Source of the DNA: Deltaproteobacteria bacterium
Lineage (GTDB): Bacteria > Myxococcota > Myxococcia > Myxococcales > 40CM-4-68-19
Direction of reading: 5' to 3'
NCBI GenBank assembly: GCA_018266095.1
Contig: JAFEBC010000100.1
Location: 1-29,248, forward strand
Length of the DNA: 29,248 nucleotides
In this document: one piece after another, positions 1 to 8,103 of the stretch
Layout: each line of letters starts with the position of its first letter
How positions within the stretch are numbered: position 1 is the stretch's first letter
Notes under the pieces: model-generated
The model's database searches: none
Told to the model about the DNA's origin: nothing
The model's input: only the letters and a program-made list of their open reading frames with translations
Position numbers and translations under genes: made by a program

Positions 1-254
1 CGGGCGCGTCGACGAGCATCTACAATCGCAGCCTGTATCAGGAGCAGGCAGCCCCGGCGCCGCTGGGGGCGACGACGACACCGAGCGCGCCTGCGCCGAC
101 GCCGAGCCCGTCACGTGGGGCGCCGCAGCCGGCACCCGCGGCGGCGAGCGGGGCCGGGAAGGCAGCGCCCGCGAGCGCGCCGCAGGGGAAGCCGGCGCCG
201 GGAGGGAAGAAGGAAGAGCCGAAGGACAGGTTCAATTTGATCGAGCTGGAGTGA
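1..254 (+). CDS. C-terminal end of an unidentified protein (partial, 5' end outside window)
   Basis: An open frame enters from the left edge and ends at TGA 252-254, giving the last 83 residues of a protein. The visible part starts with a short ordinary stretch (SIYNRSLYQEQ), continues as a low-complexity Ala/Pro/Gly/Thr tail of about 50 residues, and ends with a charged KKEEPKDRFNLIELE. Ala/Pro-rich tails of this kind are common in exported or scaffold-like myxobacterial proteins but do not identify a family. No domain can be assigned from this fragment. It is convergent with the minus-strand gene ending at 319. Confidence 0.6.
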   Translation, partial: GASTSIYNRSLYQEQAAPAPLGATTTPSAPAPTPSPSRGAPQPAPAAASGAGKAAPASAPQGKPAPGGKKEEPKDRFNLIELE

Positions 255-318
255 TTCGGCGCGAGCCGACGCGTTGCCGCTCGAGCCGGCGGTGACTCAA
301 CTCGCGCCGCTCGCGCCC

Positions 319-1110
319 TCACTCCTTCGCGGGGCGCGGGTAGCGAAGGTTGACCAAGAGCATCGGATAGGTCACGCGCATGCGGTCGCCGACGTGTGCG
401 CCCGCGAAGGGTGCCTGCGTGCCCTTCAGCCTGTCCGCGAGACAGGCGCTGTAGGGCCCGGGCTCGAGGGACAGCGAGAGGTCGTCCTTCCCCGCGTCGT
501 CCGAGAACTCGAAGACGGTCTTCAAGACGCGCGCGTCGCTGACCACGACCCGTCCCCGCTGACCCGTCAGTCGCAGCTCGAGCGTGACCTCGACGCTGGC
601 CCGATCGGCGACATCGGCCGCCTCGGGCGCCGCCTCGGAGCCGTCCTCACAGGCGGACCCATCGTCAGGAGGCATGACCGTGGCCTTGGGCACCGCCTCC
701 TTCCGGGTCGGCGGCACGAAGAGCTTCTGGCACGGCTTGATCCAGTCGTGCTTGTTCAGGTCGCGAATGAACGCGTGTTGGTCCGGCTTCGCGTCGGGAG
801 CGAGCAGCGCCGAGAGTTCGCGGAGCGGCACCGCGTCCCAGTCGGGCGCGGGAGGTGTCGTGAGCGCGGCCCCCTGGCAGTACCCGCCGTCGCTGCAGCA
901 TGATGTGGAGCGCTGGCAGGCCGTGTTGCTCGCCGAGCTGCGCACGCAGCGTCCGCCCTGGCAGATGGAGCAGACCGTGTTCTTCCGCTGACGGGGCCGA
1001 GGCGCGTCGGGCGGGGCTGGCGTGGGTTGAGAGAGAGCAGCGGAGGACGCCACGAGGCAGAGCGCGAGGAGGCAGTTGCGCGCGGAGGCGCGGAAGCGAG
1101 CTATGGACAT
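319..1110 (-). CDS. Secreted Cys-containing protein of unknown function; last gene of the envelope operon
   Basis: A 263-residue protein not recognised as a known family. Residues 1-28 are a typical signal peptide: basic start (ARFRASAR), hydrophobic LLALCLVASSAAL, then SQ. The mature N-terminus is Pro-rich and is followed by a cluster of eight cysteines between about residues 47 and 78 (TVCSIC, GRCV, TACQ, TSCCSD, GYCQ), which suggests a small disulfide-bonded knot in the periplasm or outside the cell. The rest looks beta-rich: VEVTLELRLTG and a later FEFSDDAGKDDLSLSLEPG read like a beta-sandwich. The ATG at 1110 lies 26 bases after the upstream lipoprotein stop, with a G-rich stretch about nine bases ahead of it as ribosome-binding site. 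The close spacing and shared export signal suggest it belongs to the same operon and envelope process. Confidence 0.75.
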   Translation of the reverse strand: MSIARFRASARNCLLALCLVASSAALSQPTPAPPDAPRPRQRKNTVCSICQGGRCVRSSASNTACQRSTSCCSDGGYCQGAALTTPPAPDWDAVPLRELSALLAPDAKPDQHAFIRDLNKHDWIKPCQKLFVPPTRKEAVPKATVMPPDDGSACEDGSEAAPEAADVADRASVEVTLELRLTGQRGRVVVSDARVLKTVFEFSDDAGKDDLSLSLEPGPYSACLADRLKGTQAPFAGAHVGDRMRVTYPMLLVNLRYPRPAKE

Positions 1111-1136
1111 GGAATGGCACCCCCCCAGGTGCCGGG

Positions 1137-4100
1137 CTACGGACAGTTCGTGTACGAGCTGTTCCCCGAGTTGCAGTTGTCGAAGCCCACGCGCGGCCAG
1201 TTGGCGGCGCTGGGCGCGACGGTGCCGCCCGCGTCGGTCATGATGGCGTAGACGCGACCGTTGTCGGCGGCGAAGTAGAGCGTGCCGTCGCTGCCGATCG
1301 TCGGCTCGGTGCCCACGCCCGTGAACCCGACATTCGTCCCGCCGAGCACGCTCGTCAGCTTGAGCTTCGCGGACCAGCCGGTGGCGAGAGAGGCCGTCGA
1401 GCCGGAGGGCTTCCCGATGGCCACGAGCTCGCCGTTGCCGGTGGTGAAGTAGTAGGTCGGCGTGGATTCCTTGCCGATGGCGACGGCGGAGATCGTGGAC
1501 GTCGCCGCATACGAGAACACCTGGGCGCCGCCCGTTGCCCCTGCGGAAGCGTCGAAGGCGCGAAGGGATCCGTCACTGCTACCGGCGACTCCGAAGACCA
1601 AGCCTCCGTGCACTACCGGGGATGCGGTGATCGTGTCGAGCATTGCGCCCGCCGCGGTGCCTTGTGTGGCCCATTGATTCGTTCCGAAATCAAGGGAGAA
1701 CGCTTGGTATTGGAAGTTGCGATTGAGTGCCACGTAGGCGCTCGAGCTCACGGGAACCAGAGGCCCAAGCGGGCTGTAGTTGGTGCCCAAGTCAACCGTG
1801 GTCGGGCTGCCGAACGAGCCAGAATAGGATACCTTGGCGAGGCCTCGGTTCTGGTACGTCAAGTAAACGGTGCTCCCGTCGGTGGCTGGCGGACCAAGCG
1901 TCCCGCCACCGATGGACACTGGATTGGGACTATTCGTCCCACAGCTAGCAGTGGTCGCTTTGAGGGCGTACAGGTTGTGATTTCCGGTCGCCGCGTCGCT
2001 CGCCAGGACTCGCTCAGTCGCTGCAGAATTTCCGACGATAGCCAATCCACTGGCCAGGATGGTTCCGTTGCCAGCCAGGTCGCACGTGGACACGCTCGTG
2101 AGGCCACCTGCTGCAACGGTGAACGACTGCACGTGGTCCCCGCTCGTGATCGCGTAAACGATGTTTGTCGTCGGACTGTACGCGAGGTTGTTCGTAACGG
2201 TCACGCCAGAACTCGCGTTCTTGCCTGCTGTACCGACCACAGCGCCGGTCAAACTCAGCTGCGCAATCGGGTCAGTATTCGTGCCTGCGTTTCCAGCAAC
2301 CAGGACGTACTGACTTCCCGAAATCGGCGGCGTCAGCACAGGTGCGCCCTTGATGTTGTTGAACAAAGCGCTGACGCTCCGCGCCCACTTCAACCGCGTG
2401 ATGTTCATCGTGCTCGTCGCCGCCGTCGACACGTTGCCGACGAGGTCCTTCGTCGTCACGCTGACCACCACGCTGCCCTCACCATTGGCGTCGCTCGAGA
2501 ACGTCGCCTGGCTCGGGTTGACCGTGAACGTGTACGTGTTGCCCGACGTGTACGTGGCCGTGCACGTCCCCTGCCCAGGAACGGTGCAGGTGCCGCTTCC
2601 TGCGGCCGTCGCGATCCCGCTGCCGCCCGTGCCGTCGTCGGCCGTGAACGTCAGGCTCGAGCCGTCGTCGCCCAGGCGCCAGAAGCGGTTGCCGTCGTGG
2701 CCGCAGGTGATGGTGCCGCTCGTGTCGCAGCCGCCGCTCGGGTACTGCCCCGCGATGCTGAACGACGCCGTGGGCGCCTTCCCGTCGATTCCGAGCGTTC
2801 CGCTGCCGACCGCCTGCTGCGCGTGCCCGAGGGTGTCCTTGGCCTGGATGGTGAACGCGATCGTCCCTTGCTGGCCCGCGGGGATCTTCGCGTTCACGCG
2901 AGGAATCGCGAAGTGCCACTTGTTCGCCACGCTGCCGTCGAGGGTTCCCGTGGCCAGCGTCGTCGTGCCTGCCGCGAGCAGCACATCGCTCGCGGAGACG
3001 CCGCTGCCGTTGTCCACGATGGTCGCCGTCACGTCGAGGTCAGCGCCGGTCTGCGAGAACCACGGCACGGTGCTGATGACGACGCCACCGGTGACAGCCA
3101 CGTTGCTGATCGCGGGGCCGAGGTCGTCGATCTTGAACCTGGCGCTCGAGGGCGTCGAAGACGAGGAGTTGCCCACGCCGTCGGCGGCCGTGACCGAGAA
3201 CACGACATCGCCCTCCTGGCCGGCCGTGGCCAAGGTCGGGTCGATGTTGAACGAGAAGGTCTTGGCCGTTCCCGAGCCGGTGGGCCCCGTGCCGTAGATG
3301 GTGTTGCCGCCGAGAGCCAGCGTCGAGGTCGCAGCGCCAGACCCACCCGTTCCATCGTCGACCACGACCGTGACTGGCACCGGCGTTCCTGCGTTGCGGG
3401 CATAGAAGCCGTTCGAGCCGGACGCTCCGTTGGCGGTGGCCGTCACGGCGCCGATCACGGGCGAGAGTCGATCCACCTTCACCGCTGTCGGCGTGGAGGT
3501 CGCTTGGTTCAGCACGTTGTCCTGCGCCACCACCACGAGGGACACGGCGCCTTGCACGCCGGCCGCCTGGATGTCGCCTCCCACCAGTGAGAACGTCCGC
3601 GTCGGGCCGCTCGTGCTCGACGGGCTGAACACGGCGGACCCGTTCTGCACCTTGAGCTTCACGCTCGCAGCATCGAGACCGGCGCCGTTGGCGACATCGT
3701 CGACATCGATCTTGAAGGACACCCCGCCGTCCACGCCCACGAAGTTCGTCGTGTCGGCCACGATGTTCTGGAACGAGGGCGGGTTGTTGTCGTACGCGAT
3801 CGAGCCGCCGTCGAACGACGCCTGGTTCCCGAGCGTGTCCGCGCTGCCCACGACGTACGCGACCTTGCCCTGCGTGTTCGCGCTCGCCCCGAGATCTGCC
3901 ACGGGGACCACGAACGTGTACGTGCCGCTGCTCGCCGTCGCGGGGTAGTTGTGCGTGCCGAGGAACAAGCGCGTCTGCGACTGGTCGACGCCAGCTGCGC
4001 CCACGTCGGTGACTTGCACCGACACGTTCGCGTTCGCCGGGGCTCCGCTCGCGGTCGTCGAGTAGAACGGGTGGTCCGTCGTGGGGCCGCTGATGGCGGG

Positions 4101-4757
4101 TGCGCTCTCGTCCAGGGTGACGGAGACGGGGGCGGAGTCCTTGTTGCGCTCGGTCGTGTCCTGCATCCAGAAGACCTTCGCGTACATCGTGGCTGCGCCT
4201 GTGGTGAGGCCGTGGCCGGTGAGAGTCAATTGGCCGGTGAACACGTCGTTCGTGCCTTGCGTCACGGTGAGGGTGCTCGACGTCGCGCCCTGCTCGATGC
4301 GGAACTCGACCTTGGTCGCGCCGCCGGGTCCGGAGGCGTTGGCGCTCACGTTGACCGTCGAACCGCCGATGGGGACGGTGCCGTCGGGGAGGGTCAGCGT
4401 GACGACGCCGTCCGGCGGGTCCACGCAGTGCGGGTGCTTCGGGTCGTCGAGGTTGCAGATCTGGAGGCCCTGGCAAGCCGGGAGGCAGCTCTTGGCCACG
4501 CAGGTGTCGGCGGTGCAGTCCTCATTGTCCGCGCACTTCACCGTGTGATGAACACACTCGGGCACGCAGACGGCCAAGTCCTTGATGGATGTGTTGTCGC
4601 AGACCTCGTGGGTCGGGCAACCTCCGGCGCACTGGCCCTTGGAGTCCTGAGTCACGTCGGCACAGCCAACCAGGGAGGCGCTCAGAGAGAGGGCGACCGC
4701 GAACAGAGAGATGGTGCGAGACATCGTGCGTCCAGTCTGGAAGTGAATCTTGTTCAT
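1137..4757 (-). CDS. Large surface lipoprotein: Cys-rich head, Ig-like repeats, PQQ-like propeller
   Basis: A 1206-residue predicted lipoprotein. The signal peptide ends in the lipobox LVGC (Cys 32). A Cys-rich head follows (about 33-130), with CxGGCP, CVPEC and SCLPAC clusters resembling EGF/TIL-type knots. Next come about six Ig-like beta-sandwich repeats with recurring DxxxPxI and GNxxS strands (about 130-820). The C-terminus is a PQQ-like beta-propeller: repeated blades such as GLVFGVAGSSDGSLRAFD and IGSDGTLYFAADNGRVYAI. It ends in a WPRVGFDNC tail closed by a second cysteine just before the stop. The longest frame begins at 4802, but ATG 4757 has AGGAG seven bases upstream. An internal ATG at 4724 would give a more typical 20-residue signal peptide but has a poor binding site. 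The architecture suggests an anchored surface or periplasmic binding or scaffold protein; no enzymatic motif is visible. It is paralogous in layout to the gene at 8101-12450. Confidence 0.85.
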   Translation of the reverse strand: MNKIHFQTGRTMSRTISLFAVALSLSASLVGCADVTQDSKGQCAGGCPTHEVCDNTSIKDLAVCVPECVHHTVKCADNEDCTADTCVAKSCLPACQGLQICNLDDPKHPHCVDPPDGVVTLTLPDGTVPIGGSTVNVSANASGPGGATKVEFRIEQGATSSTLTVTQGTNDVFTGQLTLTGHGLTTGAATMYAKVFWMQDTTERNKDSAPVSVTLDESAPAISGPTTDHPFYSTTASGAPANANVSVQVTDVGAAGVDQSQTRLFLGTHNYPATASSGTYTFVVPVADLGASANTQGKVAYVVGSADTLGNQASFDGGSIAYDNNPPSFQNIVADTTNFVGVDGGVSFKIDVDDVANGAGLDAASVKLKVQNGSAVFSPSSTSGPTRTFSLVGGDIQAAGVQGAVSLVVVAQDNVLNQATSTPTAVKVDRLSPVIGAVTATANGASGSNGFYARNAGTPVPVTVVVDDGTGGSGAATSTLALGGNTIYGTGPTGSGTAKTFSFNIDPTLATAGQEGDVVFSVTAADGVGNSSSSTPSSARFKIDDLGPAISNVAVTGGVVISTVPWFSQTGADLDVTATIVDNGSGVSASDVLLAAGTTTLATGTLDGSVANKWHFAIPRVNAKIPAGQQGTIAFTIQAKDTLGHAQQAVGSGTLGIDGKAPTASFSIAGQYPSGGCDTSGTITCGHDGNRFWRLGDDGSSLTFTADDGTGGSGIATAAGSGTCTVPGQGTCTATYTSGNTYTFTVNPSQATFSSDANGEGSVVVSVTTKDLVGNVSTAATSTMNITRLKWARSVSALFNNIKGAPVLTPPISGSQYVLVAGNAGTNTDPIAQLSLTGAVVGTAGKNASSGVTVTNNLAYSPTTNIVYAITSGDHVQSFTVAAGGLTSVSTCDLAGNGTILASGLAIVGNSAATERVLASDAATGNHNLYALKATTASCGTNSPNPVSIGGGTLGPPATDGSTVYLTYQNRGLAKVSYSGSFGSPTTVDLGTNYSPLGPLVPVSSSAYVALNRNFQYQAFSLDFGTNQWATQGTAAGAMLDTITASPVVHGGLVFGVAGSSDGSLRAFDASAGATGGAQVFSYAATSTISAVAIGKESTPTYYFTTGNGELVAIGKPSGSTASLATGWSAKLKLTSVLGGTNVGFTGVGTEPTIGSDGTLYFAADNGRVYAIMTDAGGTVAPSAANWPRVGFDNCNSGNSSYTNCP

Positions 4758-4764
4758 GAGTCGG

Positions 4765-4770
4765 CTCCTA
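4765..4770 (-). promoter_or_regulatory. Ribosome-binding site fused to the upstream stop codon (TAGGAG)
   Basis: On the minus strand the stop codon TAG of the PEGA-type gene (4770-4768) is the first half of TAGGAG, so the AGGAG that serves the next gene (ATG 4757) overlaps the stop. This places terminating ribosomes on the next initiation site and fixes 4757 as the preferred start. Confidence 0.75.
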
Positions 4771-6117
4771 GAACGCGAAGGCGATGACGCCGCCGACCAC
4801 AATCAGGCCGACACCGATTCCAAGGGCGACCTTGCTGACGCCTTGGGCAGACTTCGCGGAGTTGATCTGGTCGACCTGCGCGGGCAGGTAGTAGCCGCCA
4901 TTCTTGTCGTAGGCATCGTTCGCGTCGCTCACGAGTCCCTTGGCGTGCATGTACTCGTACCCACCGACGCCCGCCGCGACGACGCCGAGTCCGGCCAGGA
5001 CGAACCCGACCGGCTTGTTCCACCTCACGCCCGCCTGCGCCAACTTGGGCCGCACGCTCGGGGGCACCTTCCGCTTCCCGTCCTTGTCCAGCGGCAAATC
5101 CTTCGGCGCCAAGAGCGCCAGCCCGCCCTTGTCGAACTGCCGCCCGTACAGCGCCACGCCCGCCTGCGGGTCGCGCAGGATGGCCAGCGGGCGCTCGAGG
5201 CTCGTGCTCTGGCCGATGGTGAAGCGCACCTTGTGCACGCCGACCGGCAAGCGGATCTTCTCGGCGGCCTTGCCGTCACCCGTCCGCTTCAAGGGCGACT
5301 GGTCCACGATGAGCTGCATCTCCGGCAGGTCCAGGTCGATGAGCGCCTCGCCCATGCAGCCCTCGCGCACGAGCAGCTTGCAGGCGAGCGACTCGGCCCA
5401 GGCGCGGATCTCGACGGGGTCCGTCGACGCGACGATCTGCTCCGCGGAGCTCAGGCGCTTCTGGTGCTGCACGTCGATCACGCGCACGCGCACCGCGAGG
5501 CCGTTCTCGGCCTTGAGCAGCGCGCCGACCATGACCTCGTCGATCTGCTGCAGGCTGCCGAGGAGCGCGAAGCAGGCGTCGTCCTCGAGGTCGCAGGACT
5601 TGGGCGTCTTCATCGGCACCACGGAGCGGATGGCGGGCGCGACCTGCGCCACGGCCGTCAGGCTCTTCTCGATGTCGTCGAAGACCGGGTCGTCGGGCTG
5701 GCCCGGGTGCACGAGCTTGTAGATGCCGAGCTGGTAGGTGGGCTTGGCGTTCTCGGAGAGCAGGTCGGGCAGCTCCATGCCGCCGCTCGCGAGCGGTGTG
5801 CCGGAGAGCGTGGGCAGGTCCTTGCCCGAGAGCGCGCCCTTGGTGGCCGGATCGGCCTGGATGGGCTTGCCGTCGGGGCCGGTGGCAGGAGCGGCCGCAG
5901 GCGCGGCGGCCTTGGCGTCCTTGGCGGGGGCGGCTTTGCTCGCCTTGGGATCGGCAGGCTTCGCGTCGGCGGGCTTGGCCTTGGAGTCCTTCTTCTTCGG
6001 CGCGGGCTTGGACAGGTCGAAGTCGCCGAGATCCGCCTTCTTGGCGTCTCCCTGCGCGAACGCCGCGTTGCTCAGCGCTGCCAGGAGCGCCACCACCACC
6101 ACTCGCATCAAACGCAT
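4768..6117 (-). CDS. PEGA-type periplasmic protein with C-terminal two-helix membrane hairpin
   Basis: A 449-residue protein. Residues 1-22 are a signal peptide (MRLMRVVVVALLAALSNAAFAQ). Residues 23-100 form a Lys/Ala/Pro linker with many AKPAD-like steps. Residues 125-255 resemble the N-terminal alpha/beta domain that precedes PEGA domains in myxobacterial proteins: a Cys pair near 175-182 (CDLEDDAC), then VRVRVIDVQHQKRLSSAE. Residues 265-305 look like a PEGA beta-domain (LIVDQSPL, then LPVGVHKVRFTIGQ). Two hydrophobic helices follow (about 368-388 and 428-447), separated by a polar loop. The longest frame starts at 6303, but ATG 6117 with GGGGAGA seven bases upstream directly precedes the signal peptide. 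The two-helix end resembles that of the TPR protein at 7172-8092. Function unknown; probably an inner-membrane or periplasmic partner of the downstream lipoprotein. Confidence 0.8.
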   Translation of the reverse strand: MRLMRVVVVALLAALSNAAFAQGDAKKADLGDFDLSKPAPKKKDSKAKPADAKPADPKASKAAPAKDAKAAAPAAAPATGPDGKPIQADPATKGALSGKDLPTLSGTPLASGGMELPDLLSENAKPTYQLGIYKLVHPGQPDDPVFDDIEKSLTAVAQVAPAIRSVVPMKTPKSCDLEDDACFALLGSLQQIDEVMVGALLKAENGLAVRVRVIDVQHQKRLSSAEQIVASTDPVEIRAWAESLACKLLVREGCMGEALIDLDLPEMQLIVDQSPLKRTGDGKAAEKIRLPVGVHKVRFTIGQSTSLERPLAILRDPQAGVALYGRQFDKGGLALLAPKDLPLDKDGKRKVPPSVRPKLAQAGVRWNKPVGFVLAGLGVVAAGVGGYEYMHAKGLVSDANDAYDKNGGYYLPAQVDQINSAKSAQGVSKVALGIGVGLIVVGGVIAFAF

Positions 6118-6124
6118 GATGTCT

Positions 6125-6189
6125 CCCCGACCCTTGCCCGATGGTTCGTTTTGGGCGCCGCAAGAATGCCCCGTGCAGATGGGTCGGGG
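6125..6189 (-). promoter_or_regulatory. Possible ribosome-binding-site-sequestering structure in the operon's internal gap
   Basis: The 112-base gap between the damaged gene ending at 6230 and ATG 6117 contains perfectly complementary 9-base arms, CCCCGACCC (6125-6133) and GGGTCGGGG (6181-6189), 47 bases apart. In the minus-strand RNA the proximal arm contains the GGGG of the ribosome-binding site for the 6117 start, so pairing would hide it. No promoter was recognised in this gap. This is inference from base pairing only. Confidence 0.35.
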
Positions 6190-6229
6190 CAACTTCTGCG
6201 CCGCGGTTCTTCGCTCGTGTTCATGTCGA

Positions 6230-6802
6230 TCAGTTCCAGCCCGGCACATCCGCCCAGCGTCCGTCCTGAATGTGCGCTTCGATTGAGGCGCACGCCGGCC
6301 CATACCACTTGTGTGGCGCGTCGCGCGTGGTGGAGACCCACTGCTGCTGGTTTGCGCTGAAGTAGTCCCAGTACGAGCCGCCGTTGTAGCCTTGGTAGAT
6401 CTCGGTCGCCCGCGGCGACGTTCTCCTTCCAGTTCCAGATCTGCCCCTGCGTCGGGTCCGGCGTGTCGAGCTGCATGATTCCGAAGCCACCCTTGCGCGG
6501 CCGCTTGGGGTGGGCCCCGGGTCCATGTCGACGACGCCGCGGAACGCCTCCACGAGATCGTCAGGCGTGTGGTCCAAGCTGAGCGTCTGGTCGTCGCCCG
6601 ACTGCTCGTGCTGGAGAAGCGCCAGAGGCGCCGAGGTCATCTTGCCCGGGTCGTAGAAGATCGGCACGCGCGGCAGGCGGGGCTCGGTCGTGATCCACAC
6701 GGTGCCTTGGTGATGGACGTCGGGGTCGTTCAGCTTGCCAAACGCCTCCAGGAGCTCGTCGGGAGGCGCGAGCACGTTCTCCGCGTGGAAGACGCGCGCC
6801 AT
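6230..6802 (-). pseudogene. Lytic-transglycosylase-like gene damaged by two compensating frameshifts
   Basis: ATG 6802 overlaps the previous stop (TGATG), and the frame runs openly to TGA 6230, so a 190-residue protein could be made. However, its middle third is nonsense-like (Arg/Ser-rich) in this frame. In the next frame, between about 6410 and 6518, the same DNA encodes RKGGFGIMQLDTPDP and then IWNWKENVAA. This is the typical GxGIMQL plus WNWK signature of transglycosylase-like domains found in secreted muramidases. Afterwards the original frame resumes sensibly (EIYQGYNGGSYWDYF, later KWYGPACASI). One base missing near 6515-6520 and one extra near 6408-6413 would explain this. An upstream HEQSG could carry the catalytic Glu. 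A correct reading would give a peptidoglycan-acting enzyme; whether the shifts are real or assembly errors cannot be settled here. Confidence 0.65.
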
Positions 6803-7164
6803 CAGTTGGACCCGCTCCCAGTCTCGGGGGAACCTCCGCCGTCGCCGGTGGTGCCACTGCCATCCGAAGAGCACGTGAGGTGGATGACGCGGGACAATTG
6901 GACGGTGCAGGTGAAGACGCCGGCGACGCCATCGACCGGAGCGTAGGTGGGCGGACCCGCGTCGTAGACGGGTTCGGCCTCGAGGGGGCTTGCGTCTCGG
7001 AGCTTGAGAGTCTGTTCGAGCTGGTCCGGCGCCAGACCGGCCGAGTGCGCGCCGTGGAGCGCGAAGGGCGACCACAGGCCGTCCGCCGTGCTCGCCTGCG
7101 CCGGAGCGGGGCCGGTGCGAGCAATCTCGACGACGGCGAGCGCAATCAGAGTGAACGCGGACAA
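6802..7164 (-). CDS. Small possibly exported protein of unknown function
   Basis: A 120-residue protein of no recognised family. It appears to start at TTG 7164, eight bases after the preceding stop; the stop itself is part of TGAGG, a usable ribosome-binding site six bases ahead. The N-terminus (MSAFTLIALAVVEIARTG) is hydrophobic but lacks early basic residues, so export is uncertain. The middle contains APDQLEQTLKLRD, followed by a beta-like FTCTVQLSRVIHLTCSSD with two cysteines that could pair. The C-terminus is a Gly/Ser/Thr-rich tail. Its stop overlaps the start of the damaged transglycosylase-like gene (TGATG), so the two are translationally coupled and may act together, for example as an accessory or inhibitor of that enzyme (inference). 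Confidence 0.6.
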   Translation of the reverse strand: MSAFTLIALAVVEIARTGPAPAQASTADGLWSPFALHGAHSAGLAPDQLEQTLKLRDASPLEAEPVYDAGPPTYAPVDGVAGVFTCTVQLSRVIHLTCSSDGSGTTGDGGGSPETGSGSN

Positions 7165-7171
7165 GGTCGCC

Positions 7172-8092
7172 TCAGAAGACGAAGGTCAGCAAGGCACCCG
7201 ACACCAGGCAAACGCCGGCGCCTATCACTGACACGGTCGCCAGCGTCCCCTTCGAGTTCGCGTCGTCGCGCAGCGAGGCGTCGGACGGCTTGAGCGTGCC
7301 GCTCTGGTACTTGCTGTTGAACTCGTCGGCCGACGATTGCGCGCCGCTGTGGAACACGAAGGCCATCGCGCCCGCGACCACGCCGGCGCCCAGCAGCGTG
7401 TACCCGGCGATGCGCGTGCCCTTGGACTTCACGCCTGGCGCGGCCTTGGCGCTGACGGCCTCGGGCGGCGCGCTGTCCTCCTCTTCAGAGCGCGGGGCCT
7501 CGACCGCGTTCGGGTCCGGAGGAGGAGGTGGCGGCGGCGGCGCAGCCTTGGCGCCTGGCTTGCCCTGCGTGGAGGCGACCTTGGCGCCCTTCCCGTCCTT
7601 CGCGTTCGGGTTGGCCGCGGGGCCGTCGACCGAGCTCTCGAGGTGATCCTCGGGATATCGCGGCGCGTTCGGCCGGGCCGCCTCTGCCTGCGCGCGCATC
7701 TTCTCGGCCTCCTCGTCGGCCTCGATCTTCTTCTTCAGCGTGGCCATGAAGGTCTCGACCTCGGCGCGGTTGGGCGCGTCGGGCCGCTGCGACAGGTACT
7801 GCGAGTAGTAGAAGTACCCCTGCTTGTAGTTGCCGATCTGGCGCATGGCCTGCGCCAGGTTGAAGAGGATGGCGGGCGCCTTCGAGAGCCGGTACGCCTC
7901 GCGGAACTCCTGCACCGCCTCGGTGAACTCGCCGAGCGCGTAGTGCGTCTGGCCGGCCTGGAAGTGCTGCTTGGCCTCGGCCATCGAATCCGCGGCCTGC
8001 GCGCGCGGCGCGGCGAGCGAGAGGACGAGCGCCAGCGCGAACGAGCGGGCGACCCTCGACAGCAGCGGAGCGTGCTGGGTGTGCGTGGTCAT
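7172..8092 (-). CDS. TPR protein with proline-rich linker and C-terminal two-helix membrane hairpin
   Basis: A 306-residue exported protein. Residues 1-34 are a signal peptide ending APRAQA-AD. Residues 36-105 form about two tetratricopeptide repeats (AKQHFQAGQTHYALGEFTEA; APAILFNLAQAMRQIGNYKQ), a protein-interaction module. A charged helix (115-140) follows, then a Lys/Pro linker with an eight-proline run near 185-192. Two hydrophobic helices (about 226-247 and 284-306) enclose a polar loop. ATG 8092 is preferred over the longer frame from 8113 because AGGAG lies five bases upstream and the signal peptide begins there. The architecture is common in Myxococcota, where function is mostly unknown. 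The C-terminal hairpin resembles that of the protein at 4768-6117, and the gene overlaps the end of the large lipoprotein operon partner by its binding site, suggesting a shared complex. Confidence 0.85.
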   Translation of the reverse strand: MTTHTQHAPLLSRVARSFALALVLSLAAPRAQAADSMAEAKQHFQAGQTHYALGEFTEAVQEFREAYRLSKAPAILFNLAQAMRQIGNYKQGYFYYSQYLSQRPDAPNRAEVETFMATLKKKIEADEEAEKMRAQAEAARPNAPRYPEDHLESSVDGPAANPNAKDGKGAKVASTQGKPGAKAAPPPPPPPPDPNAVEAPRSEEEDSAPPEAVSAKAAPGVKSKGTRIAGYTLLGAGVVAGAMAFVFHSGAQSSADEFNSKYQSGTLKPSDASLRDDANSKGTLATVSVIGAGVCLVSGALLTFVF

Positions 8093-8097
8093 GGTCG

Positions 8098-8103
8098 CTC
8101 CTA
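8098..8103 (-). promoter_or_regulatory. Ribosome-binding site fused to the upstream stop codon (TAGGAG)
   Basis: The stop TAG of the 1449-residue lipoprotein (8103-8101) is the beginning of TAGGAG, which serves ATG 8092. The surrounding twelve bases CGTTCTAGGAGC are identical to those at the junction near 4765, indicating either a duplicated junction or the same coupling design. Confidence 0.75.

Noticed and set aside
256..269. Terminator hairpin TCGGC-GCGA-GCCGA after the first partial gene
   Set aside because: Only five base pairs and no T-run; too weak to call, although its place between convergent genes is suitable.
900..3590. Long plus-strand frame opposite the second lipoprotein
   Set aside because: Its composition is typical of an antisense shadow, and the minus strand carries a convincing lipoprotein with lipobox and ribosome-binding site.
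6108..6476. Separate small minus-strand gene starting MQLDTPDP
   Set aside because: It has no binding site, and its sensible part is the middle of the frameshifted transglycosylase-like gene; the remainder is out of frame.
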